Source: Myxococcales bacterium (GTDB taxonomy: Bacteria; Lernaellota; Lernaellaia; Lernaellales; Lernaellaceae). From it: a stretch of 64,000 bases of DNA. The position numbers and the translations under genes were made by a program. The notes under the pieces are model-generated. The model did no database searches and had not been told where the DNA came from. It saw nothing but the letters and a program-made list of their open reading frames with translations. Of this stretch, positions 20,085 to 31,490 are shown piece by piece. The DNA lies in NCBI GenBank assembly GCA_012517325.1, contig JAAYVF010000058.1, positions 1 through 64,000 on the forward strand. The letters are read 5' to 3'. Within the stretch, counting starts at the first letter, position 1. The number at the start of each line of letters is the position of its first letter.

Positions 20085-21047
20085 TCATTTTTTTCTGCCG
20101 TGTTCGTAGCCGCGCCGGCGCGGTTCGACCGGCCGGCCGTTTTGCCGCGCGACGACCGCCGACCCGGCGACGAATTCCCCGATCGGCGTCAGGTCCGGCA
20201 ATTCGCCCGCCAACTCGGCCAGACGGGATGGCGGCACGGCGGCCAGCAATTGATACTCGTCGCCGAAGCCGGCCGCGTATTCGAGCGGGTCCGCGCCCAA
20301 TCGTCGCGCGACCTCGCGGGCCGCCGCCGCGACCGGCAACCGGTCGAGATCGACGTTCGCGCCGACGCCGCTCGCCGCGCCGACGTGGCCGAGATCCTGC
20401 AGCAGGCCGTCGGAAATGTCGATCAGGGCCGTTGCGACGCGGGCCAGCGCGAAACCGGCCGCCAGGCGGGCTCGCGGGCGGCGATAGGCGAGCGCGCAAC
20501 GGCGCGCGTCGTCGTCATCCCAACCGGCGCGCAAGGCTGCCAGGCCCAGGCCGGCCGCGCCCAGTTCGCCGGTGACGACCAGGAGGTCGCCGGGCCGGGC
20601 GCCGCGCCGCCAGACGGGCCGGTCAGCGCTGCCCAGCACCGTGACGGTGATCGCCAGCGGGCCGGGCGTGCCGACGGTGTCGCCGCCGACGATCCGGCCG
20701 CCGTGCTCCCGGGCACAGTCGCGCAGGCCTGCCGCCAGGCCGAGCAACTCGGTGTCGGGAAAATCGTCGGGTAGTTGCAGTGAAAGCAGAACGTGAATCG
20801 GCCGCGCGGGGTCGGCGCCGCAAGCCGCCAGATCGGAAAGCGCCACCGCCAACGCCCGCCAACCGATGTCCGGCGCGGTCATCAGGCACGGCTCGAAATG
20901 AACGCCCGCGACGACGGTATCGATACTCGCCAGGACGGGACCGGGGCCGGTCAGCAGGGCGCAGTCGTCGCCGATGCCGACGGGTGCGCCGTCGTGTTCG
21001 CGGCCGAACAATTCCGCCGCCTTCCCGATCCATTCGAATTCGCGCAA
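20085..21047 (-). CDS. thiL: Thiamine-monophosphate kinase
   Basis: 320 residues, starting at TTG (21047) behind AAGGAAGG. ThiL phosphorylates thiamine phosphate to thiamine diphosphate using ATP. The PurM-like fold is shown by IGDDCALL, ASIDTVVAGVHF, ALAVALSDLAACGA and GGDTVG (metal- and ATP-binding Asp residues), plus DISDGLLQDLGH. It lies between the DinG-like helicase (48 bases upstream) and larB (21 bases downstream) in the same direction. Confidence 0.93.
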   Translation of the reverse strand: MREFEWIGKAAELFGREHDGAPVGIGDDCALLTGPGPVLASIDTVVAGVHFEPCLMTAPDIGWRALAVALSDLAACGADPARPIHVLLSLQLPDDFPDTELLGLAAGLRDCAREHGGRIVGGDTVGTPGPLAITVTVLGSADRPVWRRGARPGDLLVVTGELGAAGLGLAALRAGWDDDDARRCALAYRRPRARLAAGFALARVATALIDISDGLLQDLGHVGAASGVGANVDLDRLPVAAAAREVARRLGADPLEYAAGFGDEYQLLAAVPPSRLAELAGELPDLTPIGEFVAGSAVVARQNGRPVEPRRRGYEHGRKK

Positions 21048-21095
21048 CGGTGACCTTCCTTGTGGCGGTGAACAGCGCTCAGGATGAACCCCGGT

Positions 21096-23024
21096 CTAGG
21101 CCTGCCAGAAACGCAACACGTCTTCCATTTTGCTTGTCTTCGCGAATGACGGCAAGCTGCCGAGGATCTGTTTGCCGTAGCCCTTGCGGTGGATCCGACT
21201 GTCGAGAACGGCCAGCACGCCGCGGTCGTCCGAGGTGCGAATGAGGCGACCCAGGCCCTGTTTGAGCATGATGATCGCCGCCGGCAGTTGATAGTCGAGA
21301 AACGCCTGGCCGCCGTCCGCGGTCAGCTTTTCGATGCGGGCCGCGACGATCGGTTCGCCCGGACTGGCAAAGGGCAGCTTGTCGATGATAACGCAGCCCA
21401 GGGCGTCGCCCGCGATGTCCACGCCCTCCCAGAAACTGGCGGTGGCGAACAGCACGGTCGCGGGCTCGTTTCGCTTGCGCTCGAGCAACAGGTGTTTGGG
21501 CGCCTCGCCCTGCAACAGGCAGGGATAGGGCAGGCGCGGCCGCAAGGCTTCGTAGGCGGCTTCCATATTGCGGATGGAAGTGAACAGGCACAGGCTGCGC
21601 CCGCCCGCCGCCCGCACGAGCGGTTCGATCCGCGCGATCGCCGCCTCGGCGAAGGCCGGTTCGCGCGGGTCGGGCATGTCGGTCGGCAGGTAGAGCAAGC
21701 CCTGCCGGGGATAATCGAAGCAGGTGGGCAGGCTTTCCTCGAGGGTGTCGAAAGTGATGCCCAGCCGGTTCTTGATGTAGCGAAAGCTGCCCTGGGCGGT
21801 CAGCGTGGCGCTGGTGAACACCACCGCCGTCGTGAAGGCGAAGAGACTGTCCTGCATGGCCGTCGCCAGTTCGATCGGATCCTTGTGCAGGATGACGCTG
21901 CGCGGCCGCCGCTCGCGCCAGTAAACGAACGCCGCGTCGTCGGCGATGCAAATCTCGTCGGTGGCGACGGCCAAATCCTTGATCCGGCGGGCCAGCGCCT
22001 CGAGGTCGACCGAATTGCCGGCGGCGGCCAACGAACTCAACCGCGCCGCCAGACGATCGGCGTTTTCGCGCAGGGCTACCAGGCGTTCGCCGATCTCCGG
22101 GGTGCAGCTTTCCGCCGTCAACCGGCTGCGCTCCTCGCCCGGAAAGCGATAGCACTCGAACAGGCCGTCGCGGATTTTGCGCAGACTTCCCAGCAGCGGC
22201 GGGATTTCCGTGTCGATCAGATGCAGGGCGGTCAGGGTGCGCGTCAGGTCGCGTTCCCATTCGTCGTAGCGGTAGGAGCTGGTGCTCAGGCCGAAGTAGC
22301 TGGTCGCCGTGTCCTCGAGCTGATGCGCCTCGTCGCAGATCACGGCGTTGTAATCGGGCAGTACCTGCCCCTCGCCGCCGCTGTTGAGCCGCACCGACAG
22401 ATCGGCGAAGAGCAGATGGTGATTGGTCACCACCGCCTCGGCCTGGGCGGCGCGTTGGCGCAGCTTGGTGATGAAACAGGTCGGGTTGTGTTGGCAACGC
22501 TGGCCGGCGCAGGTTTCGGGCGTGGAGCAGATGTCGTTCCAGACGGCGCAATCGTCGGGCAGTTGCGGAATCTCGGCCCGGTCGCCGAACTCGGTCTGCG
22601 CGGCCCAGCGTTCGATGATTTTAAACAGCGAGGATTCCTGGCGCGACTCGAACACCGGTTGCTGCAGAAAGAGGTGCAGCCGGTAGCGGCAGAGGTAATT
22701 GCGCCGGCCCTTCATCAGCACGGCGCGGATCTCCCGGCCCAGGATGCGTTCGGCCAGCGGAATATCCTTGCGCATGACCTGTTCCTGCAGCGCCTTGGTG
22801 CCGGTGGAAATGACGACGCGACGCGGGGATTGCAGCGCGGGAAGGAGATAGGCGATGGTCTTGCCGGTGCCGGTCGGGGCCTCGATGAGGGCGACCTGGT
22901 CTTCCTGCAAGGCGCGCCGGACCAACTCGGCCATCCGCAGTTGGCCGGGTCGATGCTCGTACTTGTCGAATGCCGCGGCCAGCAGGCCGCGCGGTCCGAA
23001 AATGGCCGCCAGTTCGTCTTTCAC
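21096..23024 (-). CDS. DinG/YoaA-type iron-sulfur ATP-dependent DNA helicase
   Basis: 642 residues, GTG start. XPD-like superfamily 2 helicase. Walker A is EAPTGTGKT (residues 48-56), the DEAH box lies in VICDEAHQLED, and four cysteines at 112, 172, 177 and 183 have the 5- and 6-residue spacing of the DinG 4Fe-4S cluster. The C-terminal helicase motif GLGRLIRTSDDRGV is intact. It probably unwinds DNA, R-loops or forks during repair. It starts 5 bases after the LpoA-like gene. Confidence 0.93.
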   Translation of the reverse strand: MKDELAAIFGPRGLLAAAFDKYEHRPGQLRMAELVRRALQEDQVALIEAPTGTGKTIAYLLPALQSPRRVVISTGTKALQEQVMRKDIPLAERILGREIRAVLMKGRRNYLCRYRLHLFLQQPVFESRQESSLFKIIERWAAQTEFGDRAEIPQLPDDCAVWNDICSTPETCAGQRCQHNPTCFITKLRQRAAQAEAVVTNHHLLFADLSVRLNSGGEGQVLPDYNAVICDEAHQLEDTATSYFGLSTSSYRYDEWERDLTRTLTALHLIDTEIPPLLGSLRKIRDGLFECYRFPGEERSRLTAESCTPEIGERLVALRENADRLAARLSSLAAAGNSVDLEALARRIKDLAVATDEICIADDAAFVYWRERRPRSVILHKDPIELATAMQDSLFAFTTAVVFTSATLTAQGSFRYIKNRLGITFDTLEESLPTCFDYPRQGLLYLPTDMPDPREPAFAEAAIARIEPLVRAAGGRSLCLFTSIRNMEAAYEALRPRLPYPCLLQGEAPKHLLLERKRNEPATVLFATASFWEGVDIAGDALGCVIIDKLPFASPGEPIVAARIEKLTADGGQAFLDYQLPAAIIMLKQGLGRLIRTSDDRGVLAVLDSRIHRKGYGKQILGSLPSFAKTSKMEDVLRFWQA

Positions 23025-23029
23025 GATCG

Positions 23030-24940
23030 TTAAAAAAGTTCCTCGATGCGTTCGCCGCCGACGCGCAACAAGTACAGATGCCGTTGAATTTCGCGATCCT
23101 CGCCGACCGTCATTTCGCCCGTCACGCCCGACAGATCGTGAACCTTCAGCAATTCGCGGCGGAACCCCTCACGGTCCAGTTCGCCATGCCCGCCGAGCGC
23201 GCGGGCGACCAGGTGCGCGGTGTCGTAGCCGATGGCCGCGAGGAAGGAAGGCGGCTGGTGAAAGGAATCCTGATATTGCTGCACGAACGGCGCCACTTCG
23301 CCGTTCGCGGTGCTGTGGGCGAAAAAGCCGTCGACGAACACCGAACGGCTGAGGTAGGAACCGGCCTTGCGGGCCAGCTCGTCGGTGTTCCAGGAATTGA
23401 TGCCGAGCAACATGACGTCCTTCAGGCCGTAATACACCAATTGCGGCGCGAGCAGGGCGACCTGGCGCGAATTGTCCGGAATGAACAGGGCGTGGATCTG
23501 GCCGTGGGCGTTGAGCTGCTGCACGGCGCCGCGAAAATCCGTCTCGTTCGGGTTGTAGCCGACGCTGGCCACCAGGCGATAACGGGTCGAGTCGAGGTTC
23601 TGGCTGAACAGGTCGCGGTACAGCCGGCCGCGCGTGTTGTCGGGATACAGGACGGCGAAGCGGAACGCGCCCTGGTTCATCGTCGCGTAGCGGATCAGCG
23701 CTTTGACCTGTTCGGAGGCGGTGAGGAAATTGCGAAAGACGAAAAAACCGTGGTCGAGAATGTTCTCGCGCGTGGTCAGCGTGATCAGGGTGATGCCGCG
23801 TTTTTCCGCTTCGATCGCGGCGGATTTGGCGCAGGAACTGAGCAACGGCCCGACGATCGCCAGGACGCCGGGATCGTCGGCCAGTTCGTTGACGAGTTTG
23901 GCCGCGACGGCGGGGTCGCCCTGGGTGTCGCGGATCACGATGCGGAACGCGGCGCCTTGCCCAGCGCCGAACAATTCGCTGCCTTGCATCAGGCCGTGCA
24001 ACACCTCGCGGCCGAAGACCGCGCGGTCGCCGGACAGCGGCAGCAGGACGCCGATCGCGGCCTTGATTTCGGAGGGCGCCGGCGCCAGGGGCTTGGCCGC
24101 TTCGCGCGCGGCGGGCGGCGCGGCCTCGGCGGTGCGCGGGGCGGGCGCTTCGGCGGTTTGCAGCAACTGTTCCGCCTTTTCGTAGAACTTGTACTGCGGC
24201 TTGGCGAAATTGATCTGCCGCAACAGCTTGGCGGCGTCGGCGCGGCGGTTTTCCTTCACCAGGTATTGCGCGGCCCGGTAGCGGGTGAAATCGACGACGG
24301 TGCCGTCGGCCATCCGCGGCAGCAGGGTCAGCAAGTCCGGACCGCCGAGGTGCTCGTCGATGAGGATCCGGACGTCCTTCAGGATTTCCACTTGCGCGGC
24401 CCGGTCGAGATTTTTCGCGCCGGCGGCGTATTGCGGCAGCGCGTCGGCATAACGCTGCAGCGCCTCGTAGCAGTCGGCGAGCGCCAAATGCGCCTGATCG
24501 GCGTGCTTGGTGTTGTTGATGCTCAGATAGTAGTTCAGCGCCGTGACCGCCGATTCGTACTGCCGCAGTTGCTGCCGGCAAACGCCCATTTCGTAATGCG
24601 CCTCGACCGCATAGGGATTGTCGGGGAACCGACTGACGAGCATTTCGTAATAATAGACCGCTTTGTCGGGCGAATTCTTTTCTTGGTAGAGGCGGGCCGC
24701 TTTGAACAGGCAGGCGGGGGCCGGCGCGCTGTTCGGATAGCGTTCGATCACGATGACGTAATGCTGCAGCGCCTTGCCTTGAAAATTGTTGCGGTAGTAA
24801 GCCTCGGCCTTTTCGTACAGCGCCGCGGCCTCGTCGCCGCCCGCCGCTGGCGGCGGAGGCGGCGGCACCGCCGCGGAAGCGCAGGCGGCCAGGCAGAACA
24901 GCAGGCCCAGGACGGTCAGCAAATCGAAACGTCGCCGCAT
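23030..24940 (-). CDS. Penicillin-binding-protein activator (LpoA-like) lipoprotein with TPR and periplasmic-binding fold
   Basis: 636 residues. The signal peptide ends LFCLAAC, so it is lipidated, and a short poly-Pro spacer follows. Residues about 35-240 hold tetratricopeptide-like repeats (AAALYEKAEAYYRN, ACLFKAARLYQEK, AHYEMGVCRQQL). From about 290 a type I periplasmic-binding domain begins (IGVLLPLSGDRAVFGREVLHGLMQG), continuing to the end. This TPR plus binding-protein layout is that of LpoA/YraM, which activates peptidoglycan synthases at the outer membrane. Substrate binding is not implied. Confidence 0.85.
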   Translation of the reverse strand: MRRRFDLLTVLGLLFCLAACASAAVPPPPPPAAGGDEAAALYEKAEAYYRNNFQGKALQHYVIVIERYPNSAPAPACLFKAARLYQEKNSPDKAVYYYEMLVSRFPDNPYAVEAHYEMGVCRQQLRQYESAVTALNYYLSINNTKHADQAHLALADCYEALQRYADALPQYAAGAKNLDRAAQVEILKDVRILIDEHLGGPDLLTLLPRMADGTVVDFTRYRAAQYLVKENRRADAAKLLRQINFAKPQYKFYEKAEQLLQTAEAPAPRTAEAAPPAAREAAKPLAPAPSEIKAAIGVLLPLSGDRAVFGREVLHGLMQGSELFGAGQGAAFRIVIRDTQGDPAVAAKLVNELADDPGVLAIVGPLLSSCAKSAAIEAEKRGITLITLTTRENILDHGFFVFRNFLTASEQVKALIRYATMNQGAFRFAVLYPDNTRGRLYRDLFSQNLDSTRYRLVASVGYNPNETDFRGAVQQLNAHGQIHALFIPDNSRQVALLAPQLVYYGLKDVMLLGINSWNTDELARKAGSYLSRSVFVDGFFAHSTANGEVAPFVQQYQDSFHQPPSFLAAIGYDTAHLVARALGGHGELDREGFRRELLKVHDLSGVTGEMTVGEDREIQRHLYLLRVGGERIEELF

Positions 24941-24945
24941 CGTCG

Positions 24946-26034
24946 TTACTCCAACGCGCCGGTCAGGACTTCGGCCAGCCGGGCTGCCTTCTCCTCGCGG
25001 CCGTGCCGCAGGGCATCAAACCAATGCATGACGGTCCGGCGCGCTTTTTCGCTCAGATCGTCGGGCAAAGAGACTTCCAGCGTCAATACCAGATCACCCG
25101 GCCGGCCATCCCGATTGGGAAAGCCGCGGCCGGGGAAACGCACCTGCCGGCCCGGATAAAGCGCGGCGGGCAGATCGAGTTCCACCACGGATTGATCGGG
25201 CAGCGCCAGCGCGATCTGGCCGCCCGTCAACGCGATCGACAACGGCACCACCTTTTCCGCCAGCAGCTCGTCGCCCTGGCGGGAAAAATGCAGCGAGCCG
25301 GAAACGCGGATTTCCACAAACAACTGGCCGTCGCTGCCCGGACGGGCGCCCTGGTGCCCCTTTTCCTTGAGGCGCAGGCGGGTGCCGTCGGTGATACCCG
25401 CCGGCAGGCGCAGGGTCGTCGTCGTTTTTTCGTTTTGCCAGCCGGCGCCCCGGCAGTCGCGGCAACGGCCGTGGCCGCTCAGGCCGCGCCCGCCGCAGCG
25501 CGGGCAGATTTTTTTCAGGCCGGCCAGGCCGGGAAAACGGATTTCGCCGGCGCCGTTGCACAACGGGCAGGCCTCCGGATGGGCGCGACCCGAGCCGTGG
25601 CAGGTGGCGCACCGGACCCGACGTTCGTAGACGAGCGGCAAGTGGCCGCCGCGGTAACTGTCGGCGAATTCGATCGTCCGGGTCAGCGTCAGATCCTCGC
25701 CGGCCAGGCGCTCCTCCGGCCGCGCGAAAATCGTGCGCAGACCGTCGCTCAGGCGATCGGCGAGCTGCCGGCGCGCCTGCGGCTCTTGCAGGGTCCGGAG
25801 GAAAAACCGCAGGGGCGGCGCCAGCAACAGGAGGCGCCAGGCGTCAAAACGCTTGCGGCTGAGCGGATCGGAGAGGACGCGGTAGGCCGCGGTGAGGTTG
25901 GCGAACTGGGCCGAATCGACGGGCGTTTGATTGAGGTCGGGGTGCGACTCGCGCACCAATCGCCGATAGGCGGCGCGAATCGCTTCGCGGTCCGCCGTCG
26001 GAGAGACGCCCAGCACTCGGTAATGGTCTTGCAT
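24946..26034 (-). CDS. dnaJ: DnaJ-type co-chaperone
   Basis: 362 residues from the ATG at 26034; a GTG six bases earlier is possible. The J domain has the essential HPD (ESHPDLNQ). All four zinc-binding CxxCxGxG repeats are present (CATCHGSG, CPLCNGAG, CPRCGGRG, CRDCRGAG), followed by the two C-terminal substrate-binding barrels. The usual Gly/Phe-rich linker after the J domain is missing; an Arg/Leu/Phe stretch (LLLLAPPLRFFLRTLQ) takes its place. It follows dnaK by about 76 bases, across a GC-rich hairpin. Confidence 0.92.
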   Translation of the reverse strand: MQDHYRVLGVSPTADREAIRAAYRRLVRESHPDLNQTPVDSAQFANLTAAYRVLSDPLSRKRFDAWRLLLLAPPLRFFLRTLQEPQARRQLADRLSDGLRTIFARPEERLAGEDLTLTRTIEFADSYRGGHLPLVYERRVRCATCHGSGRAHPEACPLCNGAGEIRFPGLAGLKKICPRCGGRGLSGHGRCRDCRGAGWQNEKTTTTLRLPAGITDGTRLRLKEKGHQGARPGSDGQLFVEIRVSGSLHFSRQGDELLAEKVVPLSIALTGGQIALALPDQSVVELDLPAALYPGRQVRFPGRGFPNRDGRPGDLVLTLEVSLPDDLSEKARRTVMHWFDALRHGREEKAARLAEVLTGALE

Positions 26035-26047
26035 CGCCACCGGCTCG

Positions 26048-26085
26048 TCAAATGAGAAAGGGGCACGGCCGCCGGCCCGTGCCCC
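26048..26085 (-). terminator. Hairpin between dnaK and dnaJ (attenuator or partial terminator)
   Basis: On the minus strand a perfect 9-base stem, GGGGCACGG/CCGTGCCCC with an 8-base loop, is followed by TTTCTCATTT. The T tract is broken, so partial termination that lowers dnaJ and downstream expression relative to dnaK is more likely than a full stop. Confidence 0.55.
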
Positions 26086-26110
26086 CGTTTGGGGTCTATT
26101 TGCCGCGGAA

Positions 26111-27994
<1,884 letters not shown>

Positions 27995-28045
27995 CTTGTC
28001 TTCCTCCTCAACGACAAACGCTTTCCTCACCGGATAAGGAACCGA

Positions 28046-29017
28046 TTATGTACCCTGGCTTCCATCCCCCGATTCGGAGGCTTCGGACAATTTGGTTTCG
28101 CCAGTCGGTGCGGCTGGCGCGGCCGGCACGGCCGGCTTCTCTGTCTTCGCGTTCTGGTTGTTCTGGCGCATGCTGACCACCACGCGCGTCGGGCGGATCA
28201 GCCGATCGAACAACATGTAACCCTTTTGATACTCGGCGATCACGATGTTCGGCGGCATTTCCGCCGTTTCCACGGTCGTGATCGCTTCGTGATAGTTCGG
28301 ATCGAACACATGCCCCATGGCATCGATCGCTTGCATTCCGGCGCTCATCAGAGCATCCATCAGTTGCTTGTGAACCAAGCGTACGCCCTGAATCATGGCG
28401 GAATTCTTATCGACCGTGTCGGCGTGTTCGATGGCGCGCTCCAGATTATCGAGAATGGGAAGAATTTTCAATATTAATGCTTCATTGCTAAAGCGTTTTG
28501 TAATTTCAGCTTCTTTGGTCAACCGCTGGCGGAATTTTTCGAACTCGTTTTGCAGTTTGGACAGCCGGTCCATCAATACCTGGATCTGATCTTCTTTTTC
28601 TTTCAGGAGGCTTTCATCGATTTTGGCCTTGTTGCCTTGCAGATCGTCGAAGAGGACCGATTTGAAAAACTCCGCCTCTTTCTCGAGGTTGTATTCTTCT
28701 TCCAACAGGTTCGAGAGCAGTTGCAGATCGGATTCCAATTCGGCATCGGGCTGGCTTGCCGGACGGGCCGTCGACGCCGCGGCTTTCCGATCTTCGTTTG
28801 AATCCAGCAATTGCATGATATCGCTAAGCTGTTTAGCGGCGGCTTCGTTTTTTATCGTGGGTTTTGCTTTGGACGGCGGAGTTGCGGTTTCGGCCGGGGC
28901 TGACCGAACTTCAGCCTGGATTTTTTCGACCGCCTTTAAGGCCTCTTCAAATACCGATTCCGGGATGTTGGCCTTAAAAGGGCTGGTCTCTTTTTCGTCC
29001 GGTTTCAAAACGCACAT
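28046..29017 (-). CDS. grpE: Nucleotide exchange factor GrpE with long N-terminal extension
   Basis: 323 residues, against about 180-200 for typical GrpE. The GrpE core lies in the C-terminal half: a long coiled coil (KEDQIQVLMDRLSKLQNEFE), then ILPILDNLERAIEHAD, GVRLVHKQLMDAL and the C-terminal beta domain with FDPNYHEAITTVE and ILFD-like GYMLFDRLIRPTRVVVS. The first about 130 residues are acidic, helical and Ala/Ser/Pro-rich; no domain is recognised there. It releases ADP from DnaK. It is first in the chaperone gene run. Confidence 0.93.
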   Translation of the reverse strand: MCVLKPDEKETSPFKANIPESVFEEALKAVEKIQAEVRSAPAETATPPSKAKPTIKNEAAAKQLSDIMQLLDSNEDRKAAASTARPASQPDAELESDLQLLSNLLEEEYNLEKEAEFFKSVLFDDLQGNKAKIDESLLKEKEDQIQVLMDRLSKLQNEFEKFRQRLTKEAEITKRFSNEALILKILPILDNLERAIEHADTVDKNSAMIQGVRLVHKQLMDALMSAGMQAIDAMGHVFDPNYHEAITTVETAEMPPNIVIAEYQKGYMLFDRLIRPTRVVVSMRQNNQNAKTEKPAVPAAPAAPTGETKLSEASESGDGSQGT

Positions 29018-29101
29018 ACTCCAACGCCAAGGTACGGTTTAAGCGATTACCCTTAAGCGTTCGATAATAAGAGGTGTCAATCTCCCCAATCTTGTTCCTC
29101 A

Positions 29102-29131
29102 CATATAGGACAAGGATTGAAATATTGTCAA
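29102..29131 (-). promoter_or_regulatory. Candidate promoter of the grpE-dnaK run
   Basis: On the minus strand CTTGACA (TTGACA at 29126-29131) is followed after 18 bases by TATATG (29102-29107). The sequence CCTTGACA with downstream TCCTATAT also loosely resembles a heat-shock sigma-32 promoter. No CIRCE inverted repeat is seen. It leaves an 85-base leader before grpE. Confidence 0.5.
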
Positions 29132-29407
29132 GGCGTCAGACGATAACATTTTCCGTTTCCTGGTCGTTCGCGGAGCGCCCCGATCACAACATTGCAATCC
29201 GTCCTTTTCCCGTTCGATCCTTAAGGCTTTTTATTCAGGAGGGGCTAAACTTTCCGATCTGATTTCTTATCGGTAGGCCGATCGCGTCCCGCCGTCGCCC
29301 CAATCCCCTGCGAATCCCACTTGCCGGATGATTATAATTTTCCGCGTACTCCGGCGCAACAAAAAATTTTGTTTTTTTCAAGCTTTTTATCCGCCGGGCG
29401 CGCTTTG

Positions 29408-30487
29408 TCAGAAAATGTACCGCATGTTCAAGTACAAAATCAGATATTCTTCGGTTACATCCTCTGATTTGGTCTCTTCACGCAGGAAGGTCGCCCCCAG
29501 ATCCAGATTTCTTCTCCCGGTGTATAAAATGCCGCCGCCCAAGGTCATATCGTCGTAGGTCGTATCGTCGTCCTTGGTTTGCGAATAATCGAATTCGGCT
29601 TTTAATCCCATGTGCAACCGGGAAATCGGGTTGAAGTCGAAGGTGCCGGTCACTCCGGCCATGATCGAAGTCGGCGGATCGCCGGCATCCATCTCGAATT
29701 CGTCGGGGGCGCTGATGTGTTCCTGAATGCCGTAATCGTAGCGCAGGCCGGCCTGCAGTCCGAACGTGGGGTGCAGGGTCTGGGCAATCAGCAGGGAAGG
29801 CCGGATCGACAAGGTGTCTTGGGTGACGGTGGCGTCCTTCAAGTTGATTTTGGACAGATCGCGGATATCGTCTTCATCGGGAAGCTGCTGGGTCTTTTCG
29901 ATTTTTTCCAGCATCTCGAGCATGTTGTTGAGCATTTGCACCATCAGAATGGCCGGCGAGCTTTGAACACCTTGATCGTAAATCACATCGGAAGCCAGGG
30001 CGACGCACGTTCCCCAACTTTCGCTTTGCACCAGCGAAACCTTGGGAGTGAAAAACGCGGAGTATTGTCCCTGGCCGCCGTAAACGACCGCCGTGGTTTC
30101 ATCGGCGCCGGCCAAAGCCCGGCCGATCAATTGCGCTTCAAAGCTGAACCGATTGAAAAAGGCGAATTCAAGGTCCATTACTTCCGCCAGGCCGCCGGCG
30201 TGGAACGTGTCCTCCTGCACCACGAGGAAATCCTGCACGTCCTTGAATTTGGTCGTCACGTAGGCGTAGCCCAGATTGACGCCGACATTGGTCGTCGGGA
30301 TCGCCAGCGGAAAGTTCAGCGAACGGAAAAACATGTGCCCCTTCAGGGTGCGGTCGTCCAGGTCGGGGGCGGTCGCCGTCGGTTCCGCGGCGTCGGTTTT
30401 TTTCTTTTTCGCGGCCCAGGCATCGGCCGCCTGAACGCATAAAACGATCGTCAGCAGAAAAATGAAATAACGCTTCATCACCTGCAT
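29408..30487 (-). CDS. Outer-membrane beta-barrel protein of unknown function
   Basis: 359 residues from the ATG at 30487, which has a strong GGAGGAGA site. A Sec signal peptide ends near ADAWA, followed by a Lys/Thr/Ala segment. The rest shows alternating hydrophobic strands typical of barrels (NVGVNLGYAYVTTKF, FGLQAGLRYDYGIQ, LHMGLKAEFDYSQT) and ends with an aromatic residue (NMRYIF), the usual BAM recognition signature. A central Met/Leu/Glu helix (MLNNMLEMLEKIEKT) is an insertion that could plug the pore or face outside. No close family is recognised. Confidence 0.75.
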   Translation of the reverse strand: MQVMKRYFIFLLTIVLCVQAADAWAAKKKKTDAAEPTATAPDLDDRTLKGHMFFRSLNFPLAIPTTNVGVNLGYAYVTTKFKDVQDFLVVQEDTFHAGGLAEVMDLEFAFFNRFSFEAQLIGRALAGADETTAVVYGGQGQYSAFFTPKVSLVQSESWGTCVALASDVIYDQGVQSSPAILMVQMLNNMLEMLEKIEKTQQLPDEDDIRDLSKINLKDATVTQDTLSIRPSLLIAQTLHPTFGLQAGLRYDYGIQEHISAPDEFEMDAGDPPTSIMAGVTGTFDFNPISRLHMGLKAEFDYSQTKDDDTTYDDMTLGGGILYTGRRNLDLGATFLREETKSEDVTEEYLILYLNMRYIF

Positions 30488-31204
30488 GGGGATCTCCTCC
30501 ATTAATTAACAATAACGAATGGACTGAATGCCTGACGAGTATGCCGATCCGCGATGAAAAATGCAAAACTTTTTCGATGATCCCACGGTGACGATCCCCT
30601 CCGGGTCGGCGGGCCATTAGCGCGAGGAAGGAAAAGGCCGGCCGGCGATTTTTTTCGGCGTAATCGCCTTTCGATGAAACCATTCCGGCGATCTCGTGTC
30701 GATAACAACGGGGACAGCGGCTTTTTTTTGATTCAGGGTCGCTGGCCAGGATTTGTTGAAAATGAATGAGGAATTCACCGGAGGGTTCCTAAGGGGACGA
30801 ATGTAAAGGGAGAAAATCGGGAAAATCGCGATGTCGATTTGATGAAATTATTCAACAATTGAGCTTAAATAATTCAAATGAAATATTGATTTGAATTTCA
30901 ATAATATCAAAATAAATTATTATCCAAAAAATGAGGGCAATAAAGTAAAAAATATTGACAGGTAATCAGTTCGGCGGTAAAAGCGCGACCGTTGTTTGAA
31001 TGAATGCGCGGCATCTCGCTTGACAATCAAATCCGGCAAAAGAATTCAAAAAATTTTAACCTATTTTTGAATTCGTTCATCTAACCGGCGTCACAAATTC
31101 GTCCAAGCAAGGACGATTGACCTTTGACGTGTTTGGGGGCGCCTACTTCGTAAAGAAGGGCGCACTGAGAAAAGGTAATGGATCATCAACAAAGGAGACT
31201 CGAG
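30488..31204. other. AT-rich intergenic region with leader of the YHS gene
   Basis: About 700 bases without a gene. The middle (30820-31060) is much more AT-rich than the rest of the window. It holds a promoter at 30955-30983 and a hairpin at 31139-31163 (GCGCC/GGCGC and CTTC/GAAG with a two-base bulge) shortly before the next gene. An RNA gene in here cannot be excluded, but I see no known family. Confidence 0.4.
30955..30983 (+). promoter_or_regulatory. Candidate promoter upstream of the YHS gene
   Basis: TTGACA (30955-30960), 17 bases, TAAAAG (30978-30983). It is the same box pair and spacing as for the tRNA-Leu gene. If used, it gives a leader of about 215 bases before the ATG at 31205. 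Confidence 0.5.
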
Positions 31205-31471
31205 ATGAAGAAGATGGTTGCTGCCCTGGTTATCGTGTGCTTCCTGGGTGTTGCGATTGCCGCTTTCGCCGCTGACGCCGCCAAACCGGCGCCGACCTCG
31301 TTCGACAAAGAGCAGGCCGTGGGCACCAAGGCCACCTGCATCGTCGACGGCAAAGAGATCACCGTCGCCGCCACCACCCTGAAGTCCGTCCACAACGGCA
31401 AAGTTTACTATTTCGACAGCGCCGCCTGCAAAACCGCTTTCGATGCGGCTCCGGCGAAGTTCGTGAAATAG
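31205..31471 (+). CDS. Small secreted YHS-domain-like protein
   Basis: 88 residues from the ATG at 31205 behind AGGAGAC. The signal peptide ends AAFAADA. The mature part follows the YHS pattern, a short Cys-containing strand (ATCIVDGKEI) and then GKVYYFDSAACKTAFDAAPAKF, with two cysteines. YHS domains often bind heavy metals or occur beside metal transporters; here the first Cys lacks the usual Pro-Val-Cys-Gly context, so metal binding is only possible. It has its own promoter region and terminator. Confidence 0.8.
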   Translation: MKKMVAALVIVCFLGVAIAAFAADAAKPAPTSFDKEQAVGTKATCIVDGKEITVAATTLKSVHNGKVYYFDSAACKTAFDAAPAKFVK

Positions 31472-31490
31472 TACGAAGCTGAGCTGAAAA

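Noticed and set aside
29018-29407. CIRCE operator upstream of grpE
   Set aside because: No TTAGCACTC-N9-GAGTGCTAA-like inverted repeat is present on either strand.
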